Shown here piece by piece: positions 23,109 to 35,030 of a stretch of 64,000 bases of DNA. The notes under the pieces are model-generated. The model made no database searches. It was not told the origin of the DNA and worked only from the letters and a program-made list of their open reading frames with translations. The stretch is from NCBI GenBank assembly GCA_943735955.1, contig OX030961.1:2333483-2397482 (forward strand), read 5' to 3'. Within the stretch, counting starts at the first letter, position 1. Each line of letters begins with the position of its first letter. The position numbers and the translations under genes are program-made. This stretch comes from Piscicola geometra (Eukaryota; Annelida; Clitellata; Hirudinida; Piscicolidae).

Positions 23109-26100
23109 TCACTCAGGCTTGTTTTTCAGCTTTCTTCTTTGAATGGGAGTGAGAAGTCGACTGCTTTCATCGGGTTCTGAAGAGGAAGACCCACTGGAGT
23201 TTAAAAGACCTGTGTTCTTAAGAGAAAGGTTACGTCTGTGGTAAAGAATTACCGAGTCTTTGGGCAAAGGTAAAGTTTTGTGGAAGGTGGGAGAGTCTGG
23301 CTCGTTGAAACTGTCTTGATGCTGGAGCAAAGCTTTTCTGGATGTTTGAGAAAAAGGCATAGAGACATTTGAAAGTGTTGCGTTCCTTTGGTCTTGGTCT
23401 TGGATAGAAAGTTCTGAGATTTTATTTTGAATATTTCCAGTGAAAGAAGAAATTATTGGCGTAGTTGAGTTTGACTTGATCAAGTCTTGTGTTGACGGCT
23501 TTGTTTTGTGCTGCTCAGCAAAATCAAAGATTGAAACTGAATCGAAGGAAGTGGTGGTGGTGTGTGTTTCACTTTCTATGCTGGACTGAGATGGCAATGA
23601 TTCCAAGAGTTTTTGCTGGTGTGGTATCTGGTTTGTTAGTTTGTTCGGAGTTGCCCGTTCTTCTGGCTGTTGCATTTGTGAATAAGATTGCTGTTGGAGT
23701 CCGTGTGATGATGTTTCATGCATTGGAATTGGACTCGTTGTCATGAATTGTTGTATAGGTACTGGTACTTTTGATGTTTGACGTAACACCTCTTCTTTTT
23801 TTTCAAGCTTATTGTTTTGTGGAAAAGGCGTTGAAAGCTCTGGATTAGATATTTTAGCAACTGATATGAACCTGTTTTGATTAGGATTCATAGAATCATT
23901 CTTATCAAAGATGCTGTTAACATTTTCGTTCACATTCTTATTATTTATCTTATACTCCGCGGTTGTGTTAGTTTCAGAATAGGTTTTGTTTTTGTTATCT
24001 TGTTTGAGGATAACTTGAGTTTTAGAAACTAGCGTTTCAAGAGGTTTGTGACTTTCATGTGAATGCAGGCTTTCATCCTCGATAGCAGGCACTTGCTCGT
24101 ATAATTTAAAGTCTGAGGGTGTTGAATCAGAGTTGTTAGAGATATTATTGTTGTTTGCTTGGTAGTTTTCATTATCCAGACCATAAGAAAGCCTATCATC
24201 ATTTTCATATTCAGATTTTCGTTGTTGTTGTTTGTAATTGTGTTGCATTTCAATCTGTTGGAGATGGTTGAGCTTTTTCGAAACAGAATCATGTGGCGGT
24301 TTATAATGCGTCAAGGAATTTTTCTCATCGACAGAGAAGCTTTTGCTGAGAGCACTGGCTTTGCTGTGAGGCTGTTCATACTCTTGATACTTGCTCCAAG
24401 AAGGTTTGTTTTGGTTGTCTTCGTGAGCCTGCAAGTATCTGGAAAACAGACCATGTCTTTTACTCCACGGAGTAGTGGAAGAAAGACTGAGAAGTTGATT
24501 GAGATGTGTTTTTTCATATTTATTTGAGTCTATGCCTGTGATTGAAATTGGTTCAGAGATCTGAATTTGGTCTGGAAGGTTGGAGTAGGTATTAGTGAAA
24601 TTAGAAAAAGGCGAAGGGGAGTCGTGATTTCGAGAAGAATTCATCATGACTGTTGGGACGTTTTGAGTGCTTTGCGAAAGGTTGTTAAGCGTGGTGCTGG
24701 GTGTGCTTGTGATGGTGAACTCTGTCGTAGTGATTACGTTGTGGTTAGGTTGTAAACTTGTATGTTCAATCATTGGTAAACTAGAAGGATGAACTGTTTG
24801 ATTTATATTTTCGTTTCTTATGTTCTTGTTGTAATTATTTGTATTTTCTGTATGTTTCTGATAGGATAGAAGGCTTGGAGTTGGATCGAAAACACCCAGC
24901 ATATATGGTGCAACGACTCGTGTTTTTCCACTGTTGAGACTGCTGTTACTGTTGTTAACAGTGTTGTTGCAAAGAGTGTTGTTACAATTATCGTAGAAGC
25001 TACTCCGTTTACTTTCATCGGAGAAAGACTGTACAAGGCGTTTGTGCTCGTTGTTGCTGTTGTTTACGACTATTTGGTTGTATAGAAACTCCGCATCTAT
25101 ATCTTCGGTCGAATTGTAACTACTGTTTTTGTCTTTATATTTGTGGTTCATAAAATTTGGGTTTTGATCTAAACTAAAATGCTTTTGTAAAGGTTTTCTA
25201 GGCATGAAGTTTGATTGGACGAAAGGTTGTTGTGAGGGCTTTTGTACATTTTGTTGAGTGGGAAATTGTTGTGTAAACTCTGGTTGTGAATAAGTGTTTT
25301 CTAATTGTATCAATGGGTAGTGTTTCTGGGTGTTTTGTTTTTGAAGATCGAGTGGTGGTGAAAATGTTGAAGGAGTTACTGATGAAGATCGAGGCTTCAT
25401 ATGTGTGATGTAGTTTAGGTTTTGGTTTTGTTGGGGATTTTTAAAGTATTGTTGAAGCTGTTGGTTTGCAAAAGCATTAGAAGTTACGACCGGGTTCGGA
25501 GACTTAGAACTGCTTCTAAGATAGTGCTTTGAATTCATGTTTTGTGACAATTTTAGGGGTTGCAAAGAATGCTTTTGAGAATCTTCTGCAAAATTTGATT
25601 GATATATTTGGTTTGAAGCGGTTTGAAAATGGGGCTGGTAAACATTCTTTTCTTGCTGCTTTAATGTTTTAATAGTTTTGAATGACTTAGGAGAGCAGCT
25701 CTGTCTGCTGGTATGAAATGTTTTGACATTTGACGGAGTAATCGGGTAAGATCTTCTAAGCGGTATTGGAGATCTGGACAAATGGATAACTGAGTTGTTT
25801 GGACTGTCAATGTAATTATTGTGTGCTAACTTATCGGGCATTTTTGTATCTTTTATTTTGCTAGTACTGCATGCAGCCTCAGAAATAGTGTGGTTAAAAC
25901 CCAGATTGTTGGCTGAACACAGAGAAACTGCATTATTTGTAATATTGAGGTTAACAGAGTTTGCAAAACTGCTCCACTGAACCCCATCTTCTGATGTTTG
26001 AACAACATTCATCGAGCCATCGTCTCCCTGATTGTTCCGTAACTTGTTGAGGTTATTTAGAACGGGTGATTCTTGCTGTTGTGGTGTTTTTTGTATATGT

Positions 26101-26375
26101 GTGAGTTGGAACGCGTTTTCAAGAGACCCTTGTTCTTGTAAATTCGAGCTTTCTTTTTGATTTTGATGTTCCTGTTGTTTCTCTTGTGGAAGCGAGTATT
26201 CATTGCTATCTTCTAATGTATCTCGCTTTATGAATCTACGTCTAGAACTCTTTCTGACTAGAAATAATGAGTTAAATGAAAAAATTAAACATTAGAAATT
26301 TAAAAAATTATTTACAAAAACACTGGTTAGTTTTAAACTACCCTTTCTCTCACCATTGAAATTGTTATCCATCAT
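23109..26375 (-). CDS. Large Asn/Gln/Ser-rich protein of unknown function
   Basis: Two exons join in frame: 26375-26354 (encoding MMDNNFN plus one base; donor AATG|GTGAGA) and 26257-23109 (acceptor TTTCTAG), giving 1,056 aa. I do not recognise the protein. The N-terminus is basic (KSSRRRFIKR). The body is low-complexity, dominated by Asn, Gln, Ser, Thr and Pro. There is no signal peptide, membrane helix or zinc-finger pattern. Denser, possibly conserved islands are VVAPYMLGVFDPTPSLL, TTPWSKRHGLFSRYLQ and the C-terminal LTPIQRRKLKN. Such composition is common in disordered regulatory or RNA-granule proteins; that is inference only. A first exon of only 22 coding bases suggests regulatory sequence in the 5' part. 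The uninterrupted 3.1-kb frame in AT-rich DNA strongly supports a real gene. Confidence 0.8.
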
Positions 26376-27189
26376 TCTCAAGCTTCAAAGCCGCAACTGA
26401 AGAATAAATTATTTGAAACGTTGAAACGAGCATCAATAGCTGTTAATAAATCTTTTTATAATTTTACTTCTATTGAGTAAACACACTCAAACATCTTATT
26501 TTATTGTGAATACATTTTAATTAACAATTTTCTTATAAAAAAGTTTTCACAAAAGTGGGATTTTCTTTGTTTGAGTACTTGAAACAACTCACAAGAATCT
26601 AGTCAAACTTCTTTTCTTAATTTTCAGCTAGCAACTGAATTTGCTTCAACAACTTTTCAAATTACTCAACATGTTTTACAAATCTAACAGTTATAAAAAG
26701 TATTTAATTTTTTTCATATTTGAAGAAGTTTTATTAATTTATTACTTAAAACCAATTTGATATAATTTTTTAAAGGATTCAATTCAATTTAGAAGATGTT
26801 AACACCAAACAAACTTCATTCTTCCACAACCTCCCACTGTATGCTATATAATTCAAGAAGAATCTTCGTCTGCATTCTACTATCTTGCTTTTGGGCCAAA
26901 TAACATGAGCAATCATAAAATGCAAAAATAAAATACCAACAGTATGGAAAAGCTTAAATAGTTTTTGAGTTAATGTATACTTTGGCATTTGGCATATCAT
27001 GGACGTAAAAGATATCTTTTATGCTTTTATAATTATCTCAAGTATTAATAAATTTTTAGTATTAAAAAAATTAAAAAATTGTATTTATTTTTTTGAAATA
27101 ATATAAATCTACCATTCTAAGACCTTAGGCTTTTTTGATTTTTTACATTAAGTCTTTCAATTTTTAGAAAGTTTACATGAGCAAATGAC
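26376..27189. other. Upstream region of the Asn/Gln-rich gene
   Basis: AT-rich, with no supported gene. It should contain the promoter of the minus-strand gene to its left. No clear TATA box or other motif could be singled out. Confidence 0.4.
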
Positions 27190-28050
27190 CAATGATGGGC
27201 AGAAGTTAACTACTTAGTAGTTAACTACGTAGTTAAACTACTCAAAAGTAGTTAAGGCAAAAAGTTTAACTACTCAAACGTAGTCAGTAGTTAGAGAGTA
27301 GTTTAACTACTCAAAAGTAGTCAGTAGTTAGAGAGTAGTTTAACTACTCAAAAGTAGTTAACTACTCAAAGTAGTTTAACTACTCAAAAGTAGTTAAAAG
27401 ATAATTTTGTCTACAAAAAATCCAAATTTCTAAATATCAGTTGAAGTGCCCATCACTGGGAAATTCCATGGTAAAAAATTGTTTATTGAAATAAAAATAA
27501 TTAAAATAAACTGATAGTTTGGCCCTTGCTAGTTTTCTGCTAGTATTGCATCATGAATTCAGCAGTAGTAAAAGAACATTTTAAAAACCCAAACATCAAA
27601 TCTGAAGAACAAAATTTCGTCGCAACGGTAAGCATTGTTGTGGAGTTCAGATTAGTGGAAATATCTCGTCAAGCTCTAATTTCCTGAAGCATCGGAAGGT
27701 AAGCCCCAGTTTTTAGATCAGAAGGAGAGCCGATTGATGACTTGTATTACTTTGTGACAGAAAGCAATGATACGAATATAACAGTAATATGAATATAACA
27801 GTAATATGAATATAACAGTAAGGTATTGATTGATAAGTATTACAGCCGGTGTCGATATAATATATGCTTAACTTTGATAAAAAGTAGTTGAAATGTAGTT
27901 AACTTCTCCAACTACTGAAAAGTAGTTAAGCCCTAAAAGTTTAACTATTGAAAAGTAGTTAGTAGTTAACTAGTAGTTTAACTACTCAAAAGTAGTTAGG
28001 TAGTTAGCAAAAGTTTAACTACTCAAAAGTAGTTGGAGTGCCCATCACTG
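27190..28050. mobile_element. Internally deleted hAT element with 8-bp target duplication
   Basis: The left end CAATGATGGGCA and right end TGCCCATCACTG are inverted repeats of the CAGTGATGGGCA type known from hAT elements. Identical 8-bp repeats CAAATGAC flank them at 27182-27189 and 28051-28058. Both arms are packed with direct and inverted copies of AGTAGTTTAACTACTC-type words, including the palindrome GTAGTTAACTAC. An internal terminus-like CCCATCACTG at about 27450 suggests nesting or duplication. In the middle (about 27550-27700) is a short BED-finger-like stretch (CCGVQISGN...SNFLKH), a remnant of transposase. A three-copy repeat, GAATATAACAGTAATAT, sits at about 27775-27825. Confidence 0.85.
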
Positions 28051-28775
28051 CAAATGACTCTTGAAAAGATGAACAAATTGATTAAAAAATAAGTTATTTA
28101 TATTCTTAGCAAACTTTAAAATCCAATAAAATCTAGGAAAATGGTAGGTTATCACTTTTGTGCTTAAAACATCTTTCTTCAATAACATGCGCATCACCAT
28201 CTCTTGAAAATATAGCCTTTTCATGCCAGAGAAGAAAGCATCAGTCACTGTTGAAAACATTAGGTTAAGTTCACTATTTATTCATCGATCTACGACCCCT
28301 AAAAGATAATTGGGGGTTTTAATGGGAAAAAATATCATTATTTTTTTCATTTTGAAATGTTTTAACATTTAGTTTTTTTCATATAAAAAAATTATTTTAA
28401 ATATATATTAAACAAAATTTTCTTTCCTCTTAATGTTTTTCGCTTTCAAAAAATTGATTACACACATTTTGCAACATCATTTTGTGAATCCAGTTCCTAA
28501 AAGCGCGTCACTGAATACCTTATCAAAAACCTTTGTTCAAATAATTACAATTTTTGGCAACTCTTTCTCCGTTCTTTTTTATTAATAATATCAATATTTT
28601 TCTAAATCTATAAACTGATTTTGGCAACACTATTTGTCTAATGGATAGTCGCTTTGGAGAACAGGCTTCGACAAAAGAGATAATTGATGCTTTGTTTCCT
28701 ACCCACACTGAAAAGTATCTTCATTATAGCATCTATCGATCAAACGAATTTTTTTATAAATATTTTTGTTTCTAT

Positions 28776-28785
28776 ATATAAGCCT
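28776..28785 (+). promoter_or_regulatory. TATA box of lectin gene A
   Basis: TATATATAAG lies about 62 bp upstream of the first lectin start codon, at a spacing that fits a TATA promoter with a short leader. Confidence 0.45.
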
Positions 28786-28846
28786 TTGCACATTTGACCA
28801 AAATGTAATATTAAAAGCATTTTAAAACTGTTCACTTCGAATTAAA

Positions 28847-30094
28847 ATGTACTATGTGGCCTGTCTGTTCGGCTGCTTCTGCATGCTTCAATTGGCCCTC
28901 TCTTCAGTCACCGTCTACTCAGATGTTCAGATCGATGGTTTTTAACATTCATTCTTTTATTCTCATAACTTGAAAAAATGTGTTTTCTTCATTAATTTTA
29001 TAATGAACAAAAATCTCCAGTTAATCATTTCAAAAGTATTATTATTTATAAAAATCAAAAATTATAGAACACCAAACCATTACAGTGCCGATTCCTGGAC
29101 CGGATTGGTTAGATAGTGGTTCTGTCTATTACTACTTCTCCGATGCACCAATATACACTTACTACGCGGCTATGGTGTATTGCAGGCGTTTTGGAGCGCA
29201 ACTCACCTCCATCACCTCTCTTAGAGAAGAGGAATACCTCCGTTTGCATATTCAGTTGGTGTTCTAGATGTTATTTTGTTTTTAGAATAGATTGTGTTGT
29301 CCTAAAATATTGTTGAAACTAACCTAAGCTATGGTTGTAGCCTGTTGATTGAATATGTTTAATTATATTTTGTTTACTTAATATCTTACAAATAATTTAA
29401 AATCACTAAGAAGTCTCCAGATTCTCACTTCGCAAGAATACTGGATAGGCTTGTACAAGGTTGAATGTCTTTACAACGGGACACCGTATTTTTTAGACGG
29501 AAATCCTTTCACGTATGTAAATTGGTTTCCAACTGAGCCAAATGAAAATGCCTGCTGTGTTCGTTTGGTCACAACTTTTGATCTGAGAGACAAAGATTGT
29601 GCCACTCCATATGGATTTATTTGTAAAAAACCAAGGAGGGAAAAAAGTTAGTTTTTAAATAACTGTCATTTAAGAAAGATAAAAAATGAATTCTATTAGC
29701 TGATTATGAACATAGGATTTTCTTTGCTATGATTAATCTTATCATTAGTTGCAGCAAGTATGTACTTCAAAAGAAAGTTGAAAGGTTCATGGTTGAAAAG
29801 CTACAGTTTGATGGTTGCAGTGAATATTGATAACACCGTTTGGCACTGTAGCTTCTTGTGTCTCAGAAACAACCTATGCACTGCCTTTAACATCAGAATG
29901 GTACCTTTCATGTAAAGTCTATTTCATTTAAATAAAACTCTAAGACTAGCACATTTGGAATATTATTTAAGACTGTTTTAAATTCTTTAAAATAATTAAA
30001 GATCGATGGCGTATCTTCTTGTGAGCTGATGGGCTCTGAGTCTTACCTCTCCATGCCTCATGTTGCTGAAGAAGGCTCAAGCTATTGGGGTTAA
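28847..30094 (+). CDS. Secreted C-type lectin with PAN-like C-terminal domain, copy A
   Basis: Five exons join in frame: 28847-28937, 29086-29254, 29411-29646, 29755-29900 and 30002-30094, giving 244 aa. Exon 1 is a signal peptide ending VTVYSDVQIDG. Exons 2-3 form a C-type lectin-like domain with YYYF, CRRFGAQLTSITS, EYWIGLY, the sugar-type motif EPN (in FPTEPNENACCVR) and GFICKK. EPN in family members favours mannose-type ligands. The usual WND calcium motif is altered to RDKD. Exons 4-5 carry CSFLCLRNNLCTAFN, an Apple/PAN-like Cys pattern, and CELMGSESYLSMP. The role is probably extracellular glycan recognition in defence or adhesion. It is the first of three tandem genes with the same exon plan. 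Confidence 0.9.
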
Positions 30095-31338
30095 TGATGG
30101 GCGATAGATGAAATTTGATCAAATCTATATTTTTTTCTATTTTTCTATCATGAACAATAAGTCGTGAGTACTTGAATTAAACATTGTTTCGTACTTTTCA
30201 ATTTTAAACTATTTTTACTCGTGTAGTTTTAACCATCTTTTCATAAAAAGACGAAAAATAAATCAAAGTAAAAAAACCGTTATTTTATCAAAAACTTCAT
30301 AACAAAAGTTTGAAAGTAAAAAAATAAATAGGTTAACTTTTATTAAGGATTTCAAATAGCTTCTAGCAACAATTTAATAAAATTTGTTGTTCTAAATAAC
30401 TTTTTGAACTTATAAGTTTAGGTAGATACATATGAATATACATTATATTTCTGTTTTTAATTTTTTTACTTCAATAATGTTTTTAATAAATCTAATAAAA
30501 TAACAAAAAGTTTAAAATTCATTAGTCAAGCATAATAAAAGAGTTGCAAAATTGTTATTATCAGTAAGTTTGAATGCAAAAAATTAAATTTTAAAAACTA
30601 AAGGTGCATGGTTTGAAATCTACAATGAGTTTAAAGCTTAACTTGAATAATTAAAGTCTGAACTTAAGAAGAATTTTGGCGTTAAGATTCGAAACATATT
30701 ATTTATGGACGCCAAAATATTTGAAATTAAGTTTTTTGACTTGAGTTGAGTGAATTTTGAATGTAAAAAATAAAAATGCAACCTAGAACACAGTTTGATT
30801 GATGCGACTTACTTGGTCCAAAAAAATTGAGTCTGTTTGAGGGCCTATTAGCTTTATTTTTCAGCATAATACATTGATATATTTAAGCTTAGTAAATATA
30901 AATATTTATCAAAAAACATACTCTTTGATTTCAGCTTGAAAACAATAGAAATTTTTGTAGGGTCATATCAAGTGCTTTTTTAATGTAATAAAAGCAAAAA
31001 TAGTTGATTGAAATCCAATTTATCTTTCATTAAGTTTCTAAAGCAAAAAGTATCTTAGGTAAGTGATCGTCCTTTCCTTTATACAATTAATGATGAATTA
31101 CATTTTTCCATTTCTTAGTAAAGGCAAATAATTCCTAAAGCAATAATGCCAAACAAAAATTACCAAAGACAAGCGTAGATAATGGATGCAATTAATAGTC
31201 AGAAGAAGATTTATTTCCTTCTTTGCGCTTTTATGGCTTAAATAGACCTTCATTTTAACATTCGACATAAACATTACTTGCAAGATGCATTTAAATTTGA
31301 TTCTAAAAACAGTTTGAAATAGGTCAAATCTAGTTAGA
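30095..31338 (+). other. Intergenic between lectin copies A and B
   Basis: AT-rich. Immediately after the stop codon of copy A the sequence AATGATGGGC resembles the hAT terminus found at 27190, but no matching right end was found. No gene is supported. A minus frame at 31098-31403 overlaps the start of copy B and is judged a shadow. Confidence 0.45.
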
Positions 31339-32510
31339 ATGTACACTCTAACTTGTCTGTACGGTTGCTTCTTGATGGTGCAATTGACCCTCTCTTCAGT
31401 CACCGTCTACTCAGATGATCAGATCGACGGTATTTCATCTTCATTCTTTCACAATTTTTATCATTATTTCACAATTTAAAAAATATTTTAAAAAACATTT
31501 TAAGTGCCTATTCCTGCGCCTGATTGGATAGAAAGAGGCTCTTTCTATTATCACTTCGTTGCAGCACCAATCTACGACTTTTTCAACGCTTCAAAGTATT
31601 GCAGAACTTTTGGAGCCCAGCTTACTTCCACAACCTCCGATCAAGAGATTGAAGTTCTTTCAAAAATTATAGCGTATGTTTCAATTTAATTTTGATCAAA
31701 ATAAAATTAAATAATTGTAGTTAATATTATATAAAAATAAATTAGCAAATTACTCTTTAAAGTCATCATACTCTAACAACGAGTTACTCATTTCATTCAA
31801 ATAAAGAGCGAACTCTAGTCTTGCGGGAAAGGAGTTTTGGATAGGCGTCTACAAGAAGGAAGCCTTGGTGTGGGGAACGCCATATTTTCTGGATGGAAGT
31901 CCTCTGAAGAAAACCCATTGGAGCAGCATAGATCCAGATCGGGATCATTGCTGCGTGCGTTGGAGTCGAGGTAAATGGATGGACATCTGGTGTAATGCAT
32001 TCTTGGGGCTGATTTGCAAGAAAATGAAAACTGAACAAAGTATGTTATTAAATAAGAAGAAAGTGTTTAACTAATCACTCAAATTAATATTCATTTAAAT
32101 GAACTAAACTATTTTCTAAGAGTATTTTAACTATTTTCTCCAGAGACAATACTAAAGCAGTTCGAAAAAAGGTTGAAAGATACTTTTATAACTGGGTCCC
32201 TTATTTCGGCTATAGTGAGCAGCTATGACAGTGCCTCTTACTGTGGCTTCATGTGTCTCAGAAACAATCTTTGCACTGGTTTCAATTTTCGAAAGGTAGC
32301 TATCATGCAGTCAAATACTTTTTCAAAACATTATATAAGATAGAAGTTTGTTTAAAGTAAAAGATGTAACAGCTTAATGAGGCTTCGTGGAGTTTTCAAC
32401 TTATTTTCAAATTTCAGAAAAACGGCAAGTTTATCTGTGAGCTGATGGGATCTGAATACTATCTCACCTTGCCTAAGGTTTCTGAAAATGGCTCAGAACA
32501 TTGGTGTTAA
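31339..32510 (+). CDS. Secreted C-type lectin with PAN-like C-terminal domain, copy B
   Basis: Exons 31339-31429, 31505-31673, 31807-32039, 32144-32295 and 32418-32510 join in frame to 245 aa. The signal peptide again ends SSVTVYSDDQIDG. The lectin domain shows CRTFGAQLTSTTS, KEFWIGVY, DHCCVRW and LGLICKK. The position of EPN is DPD in this copy (WSSIDPDRD), so calcium/sugar specificity is probably changed or lost. The PAN-like part has YCGFMCLRNNLCTGFN and CELMGSEYYLTLP. A polyadenylation signal AATAAA lies at 32736-32741. The closest relative is copy C: same exon lengths (91, 169, 233, 152, 93) and similar sequence just upstream of the ATG (CAAATCNAGTTAGAATGTAC). Confidence 0.9.
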
Positions 32511-32852
32511 CAAATACAACGATTCTTATCCTCATCATCATCATCCCCTTCATCATCCCCTTCATCATCCTCATCATCATCGGGCAAGCGAAGGTTATAA
32601 GTTAAAATACTTTTTCGGCAGTATGACACTTGCAAAAAATAATTTAAAAAACTACTGAATCTTCAATAAGTTTCACTGTACTTGAATCATTCCAGTTGAC
32701 GCCACTAAACCAAATGTATAGAATGGTTTGAAGTCAATAAATTCTCAAAAAGAATGTTTTCGTATTCTTAATCTAAGATTTGTTGAAATATGTATAAAGA
32801 CTCTCTCAGGTAATGGATCGAAATACCCTTAGAAAATGTATTGTATTGAATC

Positions 32853-33231
32853 CAGGGGCGGCGGTCTGCTGCAAATCCAGAGGGGGTCCTACTCAGCATG
32901 GACGAATCTGGGGTAAGAGGGTTCTGGAGTCCAGAACCCCCCTCCCTCAACTTAAAAAAACAGTTTTAAACTTCTGTTTTGATACGAATATTTAATTAAG
33001 GAAAGAATAGTTTAGTTTCAGACAGCTATCACTATAACTACACATACTCACAATGTATTACTGTATAAACATTCTGTTTTATGCCATGGTTGACGATTAT
33101 GCTCGTATCAAAATAAGGGTTAAGAAATGTTTTGTTCAAAAAATTGGAAGAGTCCACTTTAAGGCGGACTACTTCACTACCAAAATGTGGGGGGATCCAG
33201 ACCCCAATACCCCCCAGGATCGCCGCTCATG
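32853..33231. mobile_element. 379-bp nonautonomous DNA element
   Basis: The ends CAGGGGCGGCGGTC and (reverse complement) CATGAGCGGCGATC are imperfect inverted repeats. They are flanked by ATTGAATC (32845-32852) and ATTGGATC (33232-33239), an 8-bp duplication with one mismatch. The ends and duplication length fit a hAT-type MITE. The interior is GC-richer than its surroundings and noncoding. It lies about 340 bp after the stop of lectin copy B. Confidence 0.6.
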
Positions 33232-33697
33232 ATTGGATCTATCCGAAAACGCAATAATTTATTATTTTTAAATCTTTAGGTTTTTAGACTTGGTAAAAAG
33301 CAAAAGACATTAATTAGCCGTATAAAGTGATTTCCATTGTTTGTTAAATAAAAAGCAAAACATAAATATTGGTAACTTTTGTAACATTACATTAGGTTTC
33401 GGAATATCTTGAATGAAAAATCATTTGTGAGAATTTCTCCAATAAATTATTTGTTCATCATTACACCTGGTGGGTCGTCCACTTTTGATGACAATAGCGC
33501 TAATGGAAAGGCCTTCTGAAGACAGTCATTGGTGGAGGATATAATTAAAGCTTTGTGTTCTGACTGAAAATCCGTCTAATAGAAAAGCAATTTTCCCTTA
33601 AATAAACATTATATTTCTATTTTATATTTTCAAAATTACTAGAGTATTTATTTCCGATGTGTTGAAGACGGATTTTAACGGGGCAAATCAAGTTAGA

Positions 33698-35030
33698 ATG
33701 TACTCTGTATCTTATCTGTACGGTTGCTTTTGCATTCTTCAATTTGCCCGCTCTTCAGTCACCGTCTACTCAGATGTTCAGACCGATGGTTTTTAAATTT
33801 AATTCTTCAATTAACAATAAAATTTTAAATTTCGAGTTTCATGTAGTTGTATCTCGCTATTTAAATTTTAATACAGTACTTTTCCATAATAAAAAAAACT
33901 CTTTAAAAAATGTAACAAAATAAAAGAATTGTTAAAAATGAAAATTTTAACAACTTTGAACGATTAAAGTGCTGATTCCTGGGCCCGATTGGATAGAAAG
34001 AGGTTCTTTCTATTACTACTTCCTAGAGGCCACTATCTACACCTACTTCAACGCTACCACGATTTGCAGAACGTTTGGTGCCCAGCTCACGTCCACCACC
34101 TCTGACGACGAAATAGAATTTCTTTCCAACCATATCAAGTTTGTGTTGTATTTGGGTTATTGCTCAAAAAATTAATAGCGTTTGAAATATTTTTTACAAC
34201 TTTCTTCTTCTTATTTATTACTGAAATATAGAAATAAAAAAACTCAAGAAACCATTATTTAAGAAATCTAAATCAAAATAATCTTTGAGTCATCCAACTG
34301 AAGGCTCAGCTCGATACTCGCGGGAAAGGATTTCTGGTTAGGTGTCTATAAGATGGAAGCTTTATTTTTAGGAGAACCATATTTTTTGGATGGAAGTCTC
34401 ATGCTGAAACATTACTGGCTCATCAATGAACCGAATGACAATCATTGCTGTGTGCGTCTTAGTGGTGCGTATTGGAAGGATATAGCTTGTGATAGGTTTT
34501 ATGGACTGATTTGCAAGAAACCAAAAACGGAAAAAAGTAAGCTCATAAATAAATTTTTATTTAAAATAAATTACATTTTTTCCATCCTTCATTCATAATA
34601 ACAATTTAAAACTATATTTTAAAAAATATTTTTTACATTTTAAAATGTTTTTTATAAGTGGCCGTATCTAAGCAATTTGAGAAGAAGTTGAAAGGTACAT
34701 GGATAAAGGGGCCTGTCATGACGATTGAAGTAAACAATTACCAAAGTTCTTTGTACTGTGCCTCCATGTGTCTCAGAAACAACCTTTGCACTGCCTTCAA
34801 TTCTAGAACGGTATCTTTCAGCACATCTGCTTTTTGCAAAATTACTAACACCTCTTTCAGAATTAAATGTATTTAATTATTATTAGTATATAATAAAAAT
34901 AAAAATATTCAATTATAATTGAACAAAATAATTCCAGGAAAATGGCAAACATATCTGTGAGCTGATGGGGTCCGAATATTATCTCACCTTGCCTCAGGTT
35001 ACAGAGGAAGGCTCAGAACATTGGGCTTGA
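33698..35030 (+). CDS. Secreted C-type lectin with PAN-like C-terminal domain, copy C
   Basis: Exons 33698-33788, 33970-34138, 34304-34536, 34659-34810 and 34938-35030 join in frame to 245 aa. The signal peptide ends SSVTVYSDVQTDG. The lectin domain shows YYYFLEATIYTYFNA, CRTFGAQLTSTTS, KDFWLGVY, the motif EPN (LINEPNDNHCCVR), WKDIAC in place of the WND site, and YGLICKK. The PAN-like part has YCASMCLRNNLCTAFN and CELMGSEYYLTLP. A polyadenylation signal AATAAA lies at 35273-35278. All intron phases equal those of copies A and B, showing tandem gene duplication. Ligand unknown. Confidence 0.9.

Noticed and set aside
30093..30110. hAT terminus at the lectin A stop codon (AATGATGGGC)
   Set aside because: Too short, with no matching right end or target duplication found.
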